Shown: positions 28,644-39,269, numbered from the stretch's first letter. The stretch is 64,000 nt of DNA from Arsenophonus sp. aPb (GCF_029873475.1 NZ_CP123499.1:3038001-3102000); one strand, 5' to 3'. Numbers and translations: made by a program. Notes: a model not told the origin generated them from the sequence alone.

Positions 28644-29132
28644 GCAAACCTCTTGTTGTTAATTGTTGGATTTAACCATCAAATGCCACATTTATTTTTA
28701 ACGGAAAGTACCACCTCGGGGCTTAGACAGCCGATCTCTGGTTAAATCTCATAATATTTGTGATATTTTTAGAACTATAAGACTACCATGTTAGGCTTTA
28801 TGTTCACCACTACGTTTTTTGACAGTTTATTGATGTCAATCGAATTTTATTAATCACATTATGGTCAAAAATAGTCGTTTAATACAGGTTACTAATATTA
28901 TCATTTTAAACGATATAAAACATATTAATAATTGACTATGGTTACAATCAATAAAATCGCAAATTGATAAATAAAATTACGCAAATATAATAAAAACACC
29001 ATTCACCACTGTTGTTCTATTTTAATCAATAAACTAATACAATTTTGTTATAGATATTTATGATAGAATTTTCATTCTAATAATTTCATGGAATATTATT
29101 CTTATAGAAATTGATTTATTGCTTAGAAAAAA
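28644..29132. other. Gene-free region between yhjJ and the tpsA cluster
   Basis: 489 AT-rich bases carrying the yhjJ promoter. No gene seen. In E. coli, kdgK flanks yhjJ here; it is not present. Confidence 0.4.
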
Positions 29133-29160
29133 ATAGCGACTACTTTACCCTAGCCGCTAT
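29133..29160 (-). terminator. Degenerate terminator of the decayed tpsA copy
   Basis: ATAGCGACTA and TAGCCGCTAT form a stem with one mismatch around an 8-base loop, followed on the minus strand by a T run. It is homologous to the perfect hairpin after the neighbouring tpsA gene at 31016-31043. Confidence 0.65.
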
Positions 29161-29191
29161 TGATGAGAGGTTCATTGTTCAAATATACATG

Positions 29192-30763
29192 TTAATAATT
29201 TATTACTTGACTAAATTCAGCATTTTTTATTCTAGTTAATGTTATTTCATCAACTAGTATATATTAGCCTTTTTTCTCCTTATCAATAGTTGAAATAGTC
29301 TCATTTTTAGCAGACAAACTAACTTTATCAATCGTTAAATCGTCAGCTAACTTATTTTACCGTTATCATTATTAACATTAATAGCATTAATAGCATTAAT
29401 AGCATTAATAGCATTAATAGCATTAATAGCATTAATAGCATTAATAGCATTAATAGCATTAATAGCATTAATAGCATCTATATTTATTGTATTTCTACTT
29501 ATGCTGATACTGGACCGGTTTCTATAATCTCTACAGTTCCACTATTTTCTATATCACAAATAATATCGTTTTTAGATGCTCAGTAGCTGAAACTAGGTTC
29601 CTATTAATAAAGAAAACCTGATTTTCTATGTTTGTTATTGAGTGAGTAAAATATAATTTACACTCTTTTTTCATTATTGCCTATAATATATAATTTGTAT
29701 TAATTATCAAGTTGAATAGTATAATTATTAATATTTATAATACTGTCATAAATAACAGATAATGAGACTAGATCAAATATTATATTTACTTTATTAATAT
29801 AAAAATATGCATTGTCAAATTTAAAAACCTTTAGCTTTTATTTTAGGATTTAATAATTATTCTGGTTTATAATTACTATTATTACCAATAGCTAACTGCG
29901 CATTTTTTCATTAATAAAGTTACCTTGCACATCAAAATCAAGGTTATTCGTCTTCAGAAATTATTTATTGAATTATTATCAGTTAAAATAATATTTGTAT
30001 ATTTAGCTTGAATTGTTGCATTTTTCCCAATAGACAAACCGGTAATAGGCATTGCAGCTGATGGCATACTCTTTCCAATAATGGATAATTTATTATGATG
30101 AGAAACTCTTACAATATTATCACCGATGATGGCATAAATCGTGTTTGCAGAAAGAGAACTATTGTCCATCACCGTAATATGGCGGGAGATAAGATCTAAA
30201 CGTCCTTCTTCGCTACCATGAACATGATTAATACCTTTAAATATAATATCGCCATTTTCAGTCGGTAAAAGTACTTCTCCTGCCTCTACTTTATCAAAAC
30301 CCACGTCTCTTAATCTGGGTAGAGTATGTTTATCTATATAAAAAACTTTTCCTATTAATAACCGCTGGATTGATGAACCAGAAAACCAACAACCGACACA
30401 TTTAATTCCATTAGGATTAGCAATAATTAGCTCTGCTGGTTGACCATTAACGGCTAACTCGCCTTTGAGTAAACTTTTTTTTTCCGAAGTCACTTCATTA
30501 ACGATAATTTTTGCTGCTACTTCGTTTGTATTCTCAAGAACAGCACCTTTTGTACTAACATTAAACTTTTTATAGTAATTATGGGAAATACCATTTTCAT
30601 CCGCTTTTTCAATATTAATATGTTCAATTTCATTTTTAATTTCAACGCTAAGATCTGTTTTCTTATTATTATCAACAATTATATTTTGACTAGCAGTGAC
30701 ATGGAAAGAATAAAAAATACTGACAACACTTAAAGCGATACAATGCAGTTTATTTCGTTTCAT
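29192..30763 (-). pseudogene. TpsA-type filamentous exoprotein gene, decayed
   Basis: The first 269 codons (30763 to 29954) are open: a signal peptide, then a two-partner-secretion domain with NYYKKFNV and the ANPNGIKCVGC motif. After that TGA the remaining sequence to about 29192 aligns at the DNA level, with small gaps, to the 3' half of the intact paralogue at 31075-32748, down to the stop region and terminator. So this is one gene that has accumulated frame disruptions plus an expanded 9-bp repeat. A truncated secretable product of 269 residues could still be made. Products of this family are exported by a TpsB pore and act as adhesins, hemolysins or contact toxins. Confidence 0.8.
29377..29475. 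repeat. Tandem array of ATTAATAGC, 11 perfect copies
   Basis: Eleven uninterrupted copies of a 9-bp unit. On the minus strand it reads GCTATTAAT (Ala-Ile-Asn). The intact tpsA paralogue has exactly one copy at the matching place (DAINVNN), so the array is a local expansion inside the decayed gene. Confidence 0.98.
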
Positions 30764-31009
30764 ATAATTATTCCCTTTAAAAAATATATTAATACTTAGA
30801 CTGAAGCATTTTTATCTTAAATAGGCATTATATTATGCGTCAAGTAAAATAAAAAAAGAAAATATAATTATTTGTAACAATATTATTATTTTATTACAGG
30901 AATAAATTTCAACAATAAAAATTGGCAACCCATTTTTCATATTAAATATTAGCTAGCTCTTTAATTAGCTTAATAATAGAATTTATCATTCACCAAACTA
31001 ATTGTTGAT

Positions 31010-31043
31010 AAAAAAATAGCGCCTATTTTTTGGTAGGCGCTAT
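31010..31043 (-). terminator. Terminator of the intact tpsA gene
   Basis: Perfect 10-bp stem ATAGCGCCTA/TAGGCGCTAT with an 8-base loop, followed on the minus strand by TTTTTT, 31 bases after the gene's stop. Confidence 0.88.
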
Positions 31044-31074
31044 GAAAAAAAGTTAACTATTCAAATACAGCTTC

Positions 31075-32748
31075 TTATAATTTATCACTTTGACCAAATT
31101 CAGCATTTTTAATTCCAGCGAATGACATTTCATCAATGGGTGCAATATTAGCGGTTTTTATTAGTGCTTTTTTCCTCAACTGTGTCGTTGAAATAGAACC
31201 ATTTATAGCAGACAAGCTAACTGTATCAATTGTTAAATCTCCTACTGAGATTATCTTACCGTTATCATTATTAACATTAATAGCATCTATTTCTATTATT
31301 TCTTGGTTTTTTAATATATTCATTCCATGATTTTTTTTAATATGATGTTTTACTTCTATTGTTCCGCTATTTTTCAAATCAGCAAATGATTTTATTTTCA
31401 GATACCCACTACCTGAGATCAATCCGTTATTAAAAAATAGCCTTTCACTTTGTAAGTCTATCGTTGAATTATCAAAATATAACTTACCACCATTAATTTT
31501 ATCTTTATTTTCTATATCTGCTATATAGTCTGTATTAACAAAAACTTTACTGTTTAAATTAATAGTTGAATCATTAATCTTTACAATGCCATCATAATTA
31601 CCAAATGAATCAAGATTGAATGAAATATTTGCCTTATTAATATTAAGATATGCGCTATCAAAAATAAGTCTTTTGGCGTTTATTTCGGAATTAAATAAAT
31701 TTTTTGGTTTATAATCACTATCATCACCAATAATCAATTTAGCACCTCGCTCATTAATAATCTCGTTATCCACATTGGCATAAAACCTTTTAGCATGTAA
31801 TTGCCCTTTATTAATAACATGACTATCACCCGTTTGTGTAATGCTCAATCCATCAAATTTTACGCTTGCCTTTTCCTTAATAACCAAACCGGCATAAGGG
31901 CTATTTTCCAACTGACCAAGATGACCTGTCACCGAATGAACATAGTCAGGATAAGCAGCTACACGATATAAATCCATGTTACCGTTTTTTGCTTTACGAA
32001 TAAGTGAATAATTAGCTGGACTTTCTTGCCTGATAGAAAAATTATATTTTACATAATAATAGTTATCATTATGTTTAGGAGAAAATTTAATTTCATTATT
32101 GCCAATAATGGTTTTAAGTAAGTTACCTTTTAGATAACCATCAGACATCACTGTTTCATTAGTGATAAGTGTTAATACTCCTCTATCATGAACTGGTTTA
32201 ACACTATTTCTAAATACGATCTTTGCTCCAGCTGAGGGATTAATTTTCAAATCGCCATTTTTATATTGAATAGTACTTCCTTGTGGAAGGGTTGTTGATT
32301 CCTCATTGTTAATTAATTTAATTTTACCGGTTACTAATAACTGTTGCTTAGTGCCTGAAAAAGAGCAACCGTTACATTCAATACCATTTGGATTAGCCAC
32401 CATCAAATAGGCACTATCGCCTTGAACCCGCAATTTACCGTTGAGCAGACTTTTTTCATTAGATGTGACTTCGTTAATAATAAATTTTGCTGCTGAGTTC
32501 GTTAAATAGGTTGGATTCTGAATAACAACGCCTTTTTCACTGACATTAAATTTTTGATAATAATTATGGGAAATGCCATTTTTATTCGCTTTTTCAATAT
32601 TAATATGTTCAATGCCATTTTTCATTTCTACCGCAAGATCTGTTTTTTTATTATTATCAATAATAATATTTTCACTAGCATTAATATGAAAAGAAGAAAG
32701 AATGCTAGCAATACTTAAGGCGATAAAACTTAGTTTATTTTTTCCCAT
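31075..32748 (-). CDS. TpsA-type two-partner secretion exoprotein
   Basis: A 557-residue exported protein: signal peptide (residues 1-25, ending HINA), then the TPS secretion domain with NYYQKFNVSEKG (near 64-75) and VANPNGIECNGCSF (near 117-130), both hallmarks of the hemagglutinin/hemolysin family, followed by beta-helix-like repetitive, Asn/Ile/Lys-rich sequence. TPS proteins are usually above 1000 residues, but the paralogue ends at the same point and both have a homologous terminator, so this short length is native. No toxin domain is recognised at the C-terminus. The probable exporter is the TpsB gene at 39270-40913, on the same strand but separated by dppABCDF. Confidence 0.85.
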   Translation of the reverse strand: MGKNKLSFIALSIASILSSFHINASENIIIDNNKKTDLAVEMKNGIEHINIEKANKNGISHNYYQKFNVSEKGVVIQNPTYLTNSAAKFIINEVTSNEKSLLNGKLRVQGDSAYLMVANPNGIECNGCSFSGTKQQLLVTGKIKLINNEESTTLPQGSTIQYKNGDLKINPSAGAKIVFRNSVKPVHDRGVLTLITNETVMSDGYLKGNLLKTIIGNNEIKFSPKHNDNYYYVKYNFSIRQESPANYSLIRKAKNGNMDLYRVAAYPDYVHSVTGHLGQLENSPYAGLVIKEKASVKFDGLSITQTGDSHVINKGQLHAKRFYANVDNEIINERGAKLIIGDDSDYKPKNLFNSEINAKRLIFDSAYLNINKANISFNLDSFGNYDGIVKINDSTINLNSKVFVNTDYIADIENKDKINGGKLYFDNSTIDLQSERLFFNNGLISGSGYLKIKSFADLKNSGTIEVKHHIKKNHGMNILKNQEIIEIDAINVNNDNGKIISVGDLTIDTVSLSAINGSISTTQLRKKALIKTANIAPIDEMSFAGIKNAEFGQSDKL

Positions 32749-33101
32749 GTAATAATTCCCTGTAATTAATAAAATTAACGCTTAGTCTAAAGCGTTTTCA
32801 TCTTAAATAAACATTAGGTAGTGTGTCAAATAAAATAAAAAAACATAAAAATAATTATTAATGGAATTATTATAATAATAAATACATTAATTATAATTAA
32901 TATAAAATTCAATAATAAGAGTAGTTTTTAAATATTCTTATTATTTATAGTTATAATCAAATCAGTATTATAAAATATCATGTCGGTTATAAATAATTTT
33001 TGCTAATTTATTTTTTCTGTAGAGAGTTAGTGGATTAGTTAATTAATTTAAGCTAAATATTGCCCTATATCTGATAATCACAAGCGTGTTAGCTTAATAA
33101 T
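32749..33101. other. Gene-free region upstream of tpsA
   Basis: 353 extremely AT-rich bases with the tpsA promoter; nothing else recognised. Confidence 0.35.
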
Positions 33102-33140
33102 AAAAAGTGATAATAATATTAAAAAATATTATTATCACTT
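33102..33140 (-). terminator. Terminator of the dpp operon
   Basis: AAGTGATAATAATATT (33105-33120) and AATATTATTATCACTT (33125-33140) form a perfect 16-bp stem with a four-base loop; on the minus strand TTTTTATT follows. It is 19 bases after the dppF stop. Confidence 0.88.
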
Positions 33141-33159
33141 CAATTAAGAAATATAGCAA

Positions 33160-34170
33160 TTAGTCGTGAGTGTCCGCTAAATTATTGATTAAAACGGCAG
33201 CAAAACAAGCAACCTGTTGACCATGGTAATTACTTAACATTGGCCGTGAGTGGCTACAGTGTGTAAAAGCATGTCGACACCTGGCTGCAAATGCACAACC
33301 TGGTGGTGGATCAATTGGACTCGGTAATTCACCAGTTAATTTAATCCGTTCACGACGTAAATCAGGCTTAAGTCGAGGAGTGGCCGATAATAGCGCTTGA
33401 GTGTAAGGATGACGTGGACAGTTAAAAATTTGTTCTTTAGTGCCTTTTTCAACACAACGGCCTAAATACATTACCATCACCTCATCAGCGATATGCTCAA
33501 CCACCGATAAATCATGAGAAATAAAAACATACGACAAACCAAAATCCTGCTGTAAATCCATCATTAAATTCAATACCTGCGCCCGCACAGAGACATCCAG
33601 TGCTGATACAGGTTCATCCGCAATCACAATATCCGGCTCAAGCATCAATCCACGCGCAATAGCAATACGCTGCCTTTGGCCACCAGAAAACATATGAGGA
33701 TAACGGTGTAAATGCTCTGCCTTCAACCCTACTTTTGCCATCATATGCAATATCTTTTCTTTACGCTCCATCGCAGAGAGGGGGGTATTAATTAATAAAG
33801 GTTCTTCCAGGATTTGAGCAATTTTTTTACGTGGATTTAACGATGCATAAGGATTTTGAAAAACCATTTGGATCTTTTGCCGCTGCAACTTGTGTGCCGT
33901 TTTATCTTTTACTAATAGATTCTGTCCTTGATAGTAAAGTTCACCAGCAGTAGGCGTTTCTATCATCGTTAATAGCCTTCCTAGCGTCGATTTACCACAT
34001 CCCGATTCGCCGACTATCGCTAATGTTTTACCTTTTTGCAGCTCAAATGAAACGCCATCCAGGGCTTTTACTGTTCTATCCGCTGAAAATAAACCACCTT
34101 TAACTGGATAATATTTTTTCAGCTCCGTTGCCTTTAATAAGGGAGTTATTGATGGGTTGAGTTTATTCAT
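33160..34170 (-). CDS. dppF: Dipeptide ABC transporter ATP-binding protein DppF
   Basis: A 336-residue ABC ATPase. Walker A GESGCGKS, Q-loop, signature FSGGQRQR and Walker B IVIADEPVSAL are intact, followed by the C-terminal oligopeptide-transporter extension with its Cys cluster (GCAFAARCRHAFTHC). It powers dipeptide (and heme) import with DppD through DppBC. The start ATG overlaps the dppD stop as ATATGA, so translation is coupled to dppD, which is frameshifted. Confidence 0.96.
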   Translation of the reverse strand: MNKLNPSITPLLKATELKKYYPVKGGLFSADRTVKALDGVSFELQKGKTLAIVGESGCGKSTLGRLLTMIETPTAGELYYQGQNLLVKDKTAHKLQRQKIQMVFQNPYASLNPRKKIAQILEEPLLINTPLSAMERKEKILHMMAKVGLKAEHLHRYPHMFSGGQRQRIAIARGLMLEPDIVIADEPVSALDVSVRAQVLNLMMDLQQDFGLSYVFISHDLSVVEHIADEVMVMYLGRCVEKGTKEQIFNCPRHPYTQALLSATPRLKPDLRRERIKLTGELPSPIDPPPGCAFAARCRHAFTHCSHSRPMLSNYHGQQVACFAAVLINNLADTHD

Positions 34171-35137
34171 ATTGTTGGCCTCCCGTTATCATCCAGTGGA
34201 GCATGACATTTTACTTGCCTATCAGCGATAATATTCAATAGTGGCTCCTCAGTTCGACATTTTTCACCGACATAAGGACAACGAGGATTAAGTAAACAGC
34301 CAACCGGACGATCATATTTCCCCGGAACAACACCCGGTAGCGAAGCTAAGCGCTGTTTATTGAGCGCAAATTCGGGCATAGTGATTGGGTATAGGGGTGA
34401 CGAGGTGCCGTAAAAATATCACTGGCTTTACCCGATTCCACCACCTGCCCAGCATACATGACAATAATGTGATCAGCCGCTTGTGCCACTAAGGCTAAAT
34501 CATGGGTAATCAGTACTAAAGCCATATTTTCTTGTTGCTGCAAGCTTAACAACAGTTCCATAATTTGTGCCTGAATAGTGACATCGAGTGCGGTTGTTGG
34601 CTCATCCGCAATCAATAATTTAGGGCGACAAGCCAGTGCCATCGCGATCATAACACGCTGGCTCATACCACCTGATAACTGATGCGGGTAGATGTCAAAT
34701 CGTGATTTTGGTTCAGGAATGCCCACCATGGTTAATAAATCAATCGCCCGCTGATAACGCACAAGACGGCTACCCGCTTGATGAATTTTTAGCACTTCCA
34801 TAATCTGATAACCAACCGTAAAACAAGGATTAAGGCTGGTCATCGGATCCTGAAAAATCATCGCCACTTCAGCACCAATTAATTGACAGCGCTCTTTTTC
34901 TGTCATGTTTAATAGATCATGGCCAGCAAAAGTTAACTTATCGGCGAACACATGGCCTGGCTTATCAATCAGCCCCATAATAGCCAATGAACTGACTGAC
35001 TTACCTGAACCTGATTCACCGACGATACCAACCACCTCTCCGGCTTTTACCTGATAACTAATCTGATCAACCGCACGAAAAGGGGCACTTTGCTCACCAA
35101 AATGCACCGAAAGGTTTTTTATCTCTAATAATGCCAT
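34167..35137 (-). pseudogene. dppD: Dipeptide ABC transporter ATP-binding protein DppD, frameshifted
   Basis: The first frame (35137 to 34346) encodes residues 1-255 of DppD with intact Walker A GESGSGKS, signature LSGGMSQR and Walker B LLIADEPT, then runs into eleven out-of-frame residues and a TAG. The C-terminal 70 residues (MPEFALNKQRLASLPGV..., 34379 to 34167) continue in another frame and match the DppD end. At the junction the sequence reads PYTQSL then MPEF, where E. coli has extra residues between (QALLRALPEF), so about 10 bases were deleted. The ATPase core remains; the Cys-rich extension is separated. Whether it still works is unclear. Confidence 0.85.
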
Positions 35138-35149
35138 TAGATCACCTCA

Positions 35150-36052
35150 TTATTGCTTGAGTTTAGGATCGAAGGCATCGCGCAAACCGTCGCCCATCAA
35201 ATTAAATGCCAATACTGTCAGCAAAATGGCTAAACCAGGAAATGTTACAACCCACCATGCACTTTGCGTAAACTGTAAAACATCCGATAACATCGTACCC
35301 CATTCCGGAGTTGGTGGTTGAGCGCCCATACCGAGAAACCCTAACGCCGCCATATCCAAAATAGCATTGGAAAAACCCAAAGAAGCCTGCACAATTAAAG
35401 GCGCAAAACAATTAGGTAGAATATTAATAAACATTTGACGTAATGCACTAGCACCAACCACTTGAGATGCTGTTACATATTCCCGATTGATTTCCAATAA
35501 TACGGCCGCTCGCGTTAATCGCACATAGTGTGGTAAAGCCACAAAAGCCAATGCCAATGAAGCATTGACAATAGAAGGACCAAAAACCGCTACTAACACT
35601 AATGCTAGTAATAAACTGGGCAAAGCCAACATAATATCAACAACCCGCATGATGGCAATATCAACCAAGCCACCAATATAACCGGCAAATAAGCCAAGTG
35701 AGACGCCCATAATTAGGGAAAGAATGACGACTAAACCACCAACTAATAACGATAAGCGTGCACCATGCATCAACCTTGATAACAGATCTCTCCCTACATC
35801 ATCAGTCCCTAAAATAAATTGCCAATTGCCGCCTTCTTGCCAAACCGGTGGCGTTAATAAAAATTGTCGAAATTGTTCATTAGGTGAATGAGGAGCAAGT
35901 AAGTCAGCCAATAAAGCCATAACGACCATGAGAATAATATATCCCATGCCAATAACTGCCCCTTTATTACAACTAAAGTAATGCCAAAACTCTTTTAACG
36001 GTGTCAATGGCTCCGGCACCGTGTCTATTTGTTGTTCAAATGGTTGAGACAT
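35150..36052 (-). CDS. dppC: Dipeptide ABC transporter permease DppC
   Basis: A 300-residue inner-membrane permease with six helices. The binding-protein-dependent EAA loop is present (RLTRAAVLLEINREYVTASQVVGASALRQMFINILPN). It pairs with DppB to form the channel. It starts 11 bases after dppB and precedes dppD by 12 bases in one operon. Confidence 0.96.
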   Translation of the reverse strand: MSQPFEQQIDTVPEPLTPLKEFWHYFSCNKGAVIGMGYIILMVVMALLADLLAPHSPNEQFRQFLLTPPVWQEGGNWQFILGTDDVGRDLLSRLMHGARLSLLVGGLVVILSLIMGVSLGLFAGYIGGLVDIAIMRVVDIMLALPSLLLALVLVAVFGPSIVNASLALAFVALPHYVRLTRAAVLLEINREYVTASQVVGASALRQMFINILPNCFAPLIVQASLGFSNAILDMAALGFLGMGAQPPTPEWGTMLSDVLQFTQSAWWVVTFPGLAILLTVLAFNLMGDGLRDAFDPKLKQ

Positions 36053-36063
36053 GGTTGCCTTCC

Positions 36064-37083
36064 TTATTTTTTATGCCGAATTCGTGGATCAACGATGCCA
36101 TATAACAAGTCAATCAACAGATTCACTAATATTATCAAGGTTGCGATCAGTAAAACTCCACCCTGGACCACTGGATAATCACGACGTTGCAACCCTTCAA
36201 TTAACCAACGCCCTAAACCTGGCCAAGAAAAGATTGTTTCCGTCAAGATCGCCCCAGCTAATAATGTACCTACCTGCAAACCAATCACTGTCACAACCGG
36301 CAACAAAGCATTACGCAACGCGTGGATCAAAATAACGCGACTTCGGCTCAACCCTTTTGCCCGCGCGGTTCTAATATAATCTTCACCCAGCACTTCCAGC
36401 ATTGAAGAGCGTGTCATACGCACTATTACCGCTAAGGGTATGGTGCCTAAGACAATAGCGGGCAAGATTAAATGCTCTAGCGCATCGATAAAATTGCCCG
36501 TTTCTCCCCACAGCAAGGTATCAATTAACATAAACCCTGTTAGTGGATAGCTATCATCCAGAAAAACGCTGTCACTCACTCGGCCTGAAACAGGCGTTAG
36601 ATCCCAGTGTACAGAAACCAGCATAATGAGCATGATCCCCCACCAAAAAATAGGCATCGAATAGCCGGTTAACGACACCCCAATGGCGGTATGATCGAAA
36701 ACAGAACCACGCTTAACAGCAGCTAATACGCCGATTGGTATCCCCACAGCAATAGCAAATATCATGGCACAGATACCCAATTCTAAAGTTGCCATAAATC
36801 GTGGCCAAAATTCTTGCCAAACAGGCAAACGACTTTTTAAGGAAATACCCAAATCGCCTCGCAACACATCATAAATATAATTTAAATATTGTTGCCATAA
36901 CGGTTGATCCAACCCTAATTGTGAGATCATCTGTGCATGACGCTCAGGACTTAAACCGCGTTCACCTGCCATAATCGTAACGGGATCACCTGGGATCATA
37001 TGGATAAACGCAAAAGTCAGTATGGTAATACCGATAAACGTAGGGATCACAATACCCAAACGCCGAAATATAAATTGCCACAT
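36064..37083 (-). CDS. dppB: Dipeptide ABC transporter permease DppB
   Basis: A 339-residue permease of the DppB/OppB type with six membrane segments. It opens MWQFIFRRLGIVIPTFIGITILTF and contains the EAA-loop segment EDYIRTARAKGLSRSRVILIHALRNALLP. Length equals E. coli DppB. Follows dppA by about 140 bases, as expected when dppA is expressed more strongly. Confidence 0.96.
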   Translation of the reverse strand: MWQFIFRRLGIVIPTFIGITILTFAFIHMIPGDPVTIMAGERGLSPERHAQMISQLGLDQPLWQQYLNYIYDVLRGDLGISLKSRLPVWQEFWPRFMATLELGICAMIFAIAVGIPIGVLAAVKRGSVFDHTAIGVSLTGYSMPIFWWGIMLIMLVSVHWDLTPVSGRVSDSVFLDDSYPLTGFMLIDTLLWGETGNFIDALEHLILPAIVLGTIPLAVIVRMTRSSMLEVLGEDYIRTARAKGLSRSRVILIHALRNALLPVVTVIGLQVGTLLAGAILTETIFSWPGLGRWLIEGLQRRDYPVVQGGVLLIATLIILVNLLIDLLYGIVDPRIRHKK

Positions 37084-37225
37084 TCGATGATTTCTCTGTT
37101 AAATGTTGACTAATATACTTAAGTTGTTTGATTTGATTCGATTGACAAACTAGTAAAACCAATGATTACTCTATCAGTAAACCCGATAGAGTAATTAATT
37201 AACAATCAACTCAGTACAATAAAAT

Positions 37226-38836
37226 TTATTGTTTAATATCAACAACTTCAAAGTGATGTTTGCCTAGCGGATCAACCACAAAACCGGTCACTTCTTTACG
37301 AATAGGCTTATATACTGTTGAGTGAGCGATAATCAAAGCAGGGACTTGCTCATGCATAACAGCCTGAGCCTGCCGATACAATTCAATACGTTTATTATGA
37401 TCGAATGTCACACGCGCTGGCTGAATGACAGCCTCAAAATCTTTATTACACCATTTGGAGTAATTGATACTTTGTGCTTTGGCTGCACAGCTAAATAAGG
37501 TAGCGAAAAAGTTATCGGGATCACCATTATCCCCCGTCCAACCGATCATTACCGTTTGAGGTTCTCCATTCTTGGCACGTTTAAGGTATTCACCCCATTC
37601 ATAACTAACGATGTTGGCTTTAATCCCCACTTTTGCCCAATCAGCTTGGATCATCTCTGCCATGCGCCTGGCATTAGGGTTATAAGGTCGCTGTACTGGC
37701 ATTGCCCAAATATCGATAATAGAACCTTCCGCAACACCTGCTTCTTTAAGTAACGCTTTTGCCTTCTGTGGATCATACGGGTGATCGTTAATTACCTGGT
37801 TATATCCCCACATTGTTGATGGAATAAGCGTTTTCGCTTTCTGGCCTGCTCCTTGGTAAACCGCCTCAATAATGGCATCTTTATTAACGGCCATTGTCAA
37901 TGCCTGGCGGACTTTTACATTATCTAATGGCTTTTTCTCAGTGTTAAAGGCCAGATAGCCAACATTAAGACCCGGTTGTTCCATTAATACGATTTGTTTA
38001 TTTTGCCTAATACGTTCAAGATCAGCTGGATTTGGGAATGCCATAACCTGGCATTCATTTTTCTGTAACTTGGCATAGCGTACTGCAGCATCTGGTGTAA
38101 TGGAGAAAACTAAACGATCAATTTTAGGTTTAACTCCCCAATAATCACGATTAGCCTTATAAAGAATGCGTGAATCTTTTTGATATTGAATTAATTGAAA
38201 TGGCCCGGTACCAATCGGATCAAGATCAACCTGTTCTGGCTTACCTTTTTTCATCATCTGTTCGGCATATTCGGCAGATAAAATAGAAGCAAAATCCATT
38301 GCCATATCAGCTAAAAAGGGTGCCTCAGGACGAGTAAGCGTGAAACGCACGGTATGGTCATCAACCTTTTCTATCTTATCGATGATTTTATCCATATCCA
38401 TACCAATAAAATATTCATAGCTACCACCAGAAACTTTATGATACGGATGAGTTGCATCTTTTTGCCGCATAAAAGTATAAATGACATCATCTGCATTAAA
38501 TTGGCGGCTTGGTTTGAAGTTTTTGCTAGTGTGCCATTTGACACCTTTGCGCAAATAGAAAGTATAGACTTTTCCATCATCACTCACTTGCCAGCGTTCA
38601 GCTAATGCCGGCTTTATCTCTGTTGTACCCAATTTAAACTCTACCAGTCGATTATAAAGTGGGATAGAGCTGGCATCATAAGTTGTTCCTGATGCAAATA
38701 ATTGTGGATTAAACCCTTCAGGTGAGCCTTCTGAGCAATAAACCAAAGTTTTTGCCTGTACATTAGTAGAAATAATTAATATAATCAAACTTATACTAAT
38801 AGATAAAACCCCTGATTTTTTCATAAAAAATTTCAT
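37226..38836 (-). CDS. dppA: Periplasmic dipeptide-binding protein DppA
   Basis: A 536-residue family-5 solute-binding protein. A signal peptide ends near TNVQA (residue ~28). The mature start KTLVYCSEGSPEGFNPQLFASGTT matches DppA closely. It binds dipeptides in the periplasm, delivers them to DppBCDF and, in E. coli, senses dipeptides for taxis and aids heme uptake. First gene of the operon. In E. coli dppA mRNA is controlled by the GcvB small RNA; no gcvB gene is in this window. Confidence 0.97.
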   Translation of the reverse strand: MKFFMKKSGVLSISISLIILIISTNVQAKTLVYCSEGSPEGFNPQLFASGTTYDASSIPLYNRLVEFKLGTTEIKPALAERWQVSDDGKVYTFYLRKGVKWHTSKNFKPSRQFNADDVIYTFMRQKDATHPYHKVSGGSYEYFIGMDMDKIIDKIEKVDDHTVRFTLTRPEAPFLADMAMDFASILSAEYAEQMMKKGKPEQVDLDPIGTGPFQLIQYQKDSRILYKANRDYWGVKPKIDRLVFSITPDAAVRYAKLQKNECQVMAFPNPADLERIRQNKQIVLMEQPGLNVGYLAFNTEKKPLDNVKVRQALTMAVNKDAIIEAVYQGAGQKAKTLIPSTMWGYNQVINDHPYDPQKAKALLKEAGVAEGSIIDIWAMPVQRPYNPNARRMAEMIQADWAKVGIKANIVSYEWGEYLKRAKNGEPQTVMIGWTGDNGDPDNFFATLFSCAAKAQSINYSKWCNKDFEAVIQPARVTFDHNKRIELYRQAQAVMHEQVPALIIAHSTVYKPIRKEVTGFVVDPLGKHHFEVVDIKQ

Positions 38837-39234
38837 ATAATGCTTCCCATGTTGTCACTTTATTATATTTTTTGAGCTATTTACTAAATAGTGCCTTTGA
38901 TATTGTAATTTAGTTATATTTTCATCAACGACCATAAACAATAAATCAACAGTTGCCGCTTACGTCAATACTTTTATTGCTGTTTTTTTAAACAAGCAAG
39001 AAACGAAGATAAAACCCATAATTCACAAATATAGGACAAAACAATAATTAATTTGCAATTTATTAGTGATAAATTCTAAATAAGCTAGCTTAAATAGGGA
39101 TTAACAACTATTTTCATCTACACGCCTGATTGTGTAATAAATAATCAATTATTGATTGATTTTTGCAATATTTGCCATAAAATCATAAATTCATTACTGA
39201 CAATCAAACATAAAAATAGAAAATTAATATCAGG
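38837..39234. other. Gene-free region upstream of dppA
   Basis: 398 AT-rich bases containing the dpp promoter and leader; no gene or clear repeat. Confidence 0.4.
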
Positions 39235-39261
39235 CAGGTATCCACTCAAGGTGGATACCTG
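39235..39261 (-). terminator. Hairpin after tpsB
   Basis: Perfect 11-bp stem CAGGTATCCAC/GTGGATACCTG with a five-base loop, nine bases past the tpsB stop. No continuous T run follows, so efficiency is uncertain. Confidence 0.65.
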
Positions 39262-39269
39262 ATTAGTGA

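Noticed and set aside
29377..29475. The 9-bp array as a CRISPR or iteron array.
   Set aside because: There are no spacers between units, and the unit matches a coding triplet set in the paralogous gene.
35202..35411. 69-codon frame inside dppC.
   Set aside because: A shadow of dppC in another frame.
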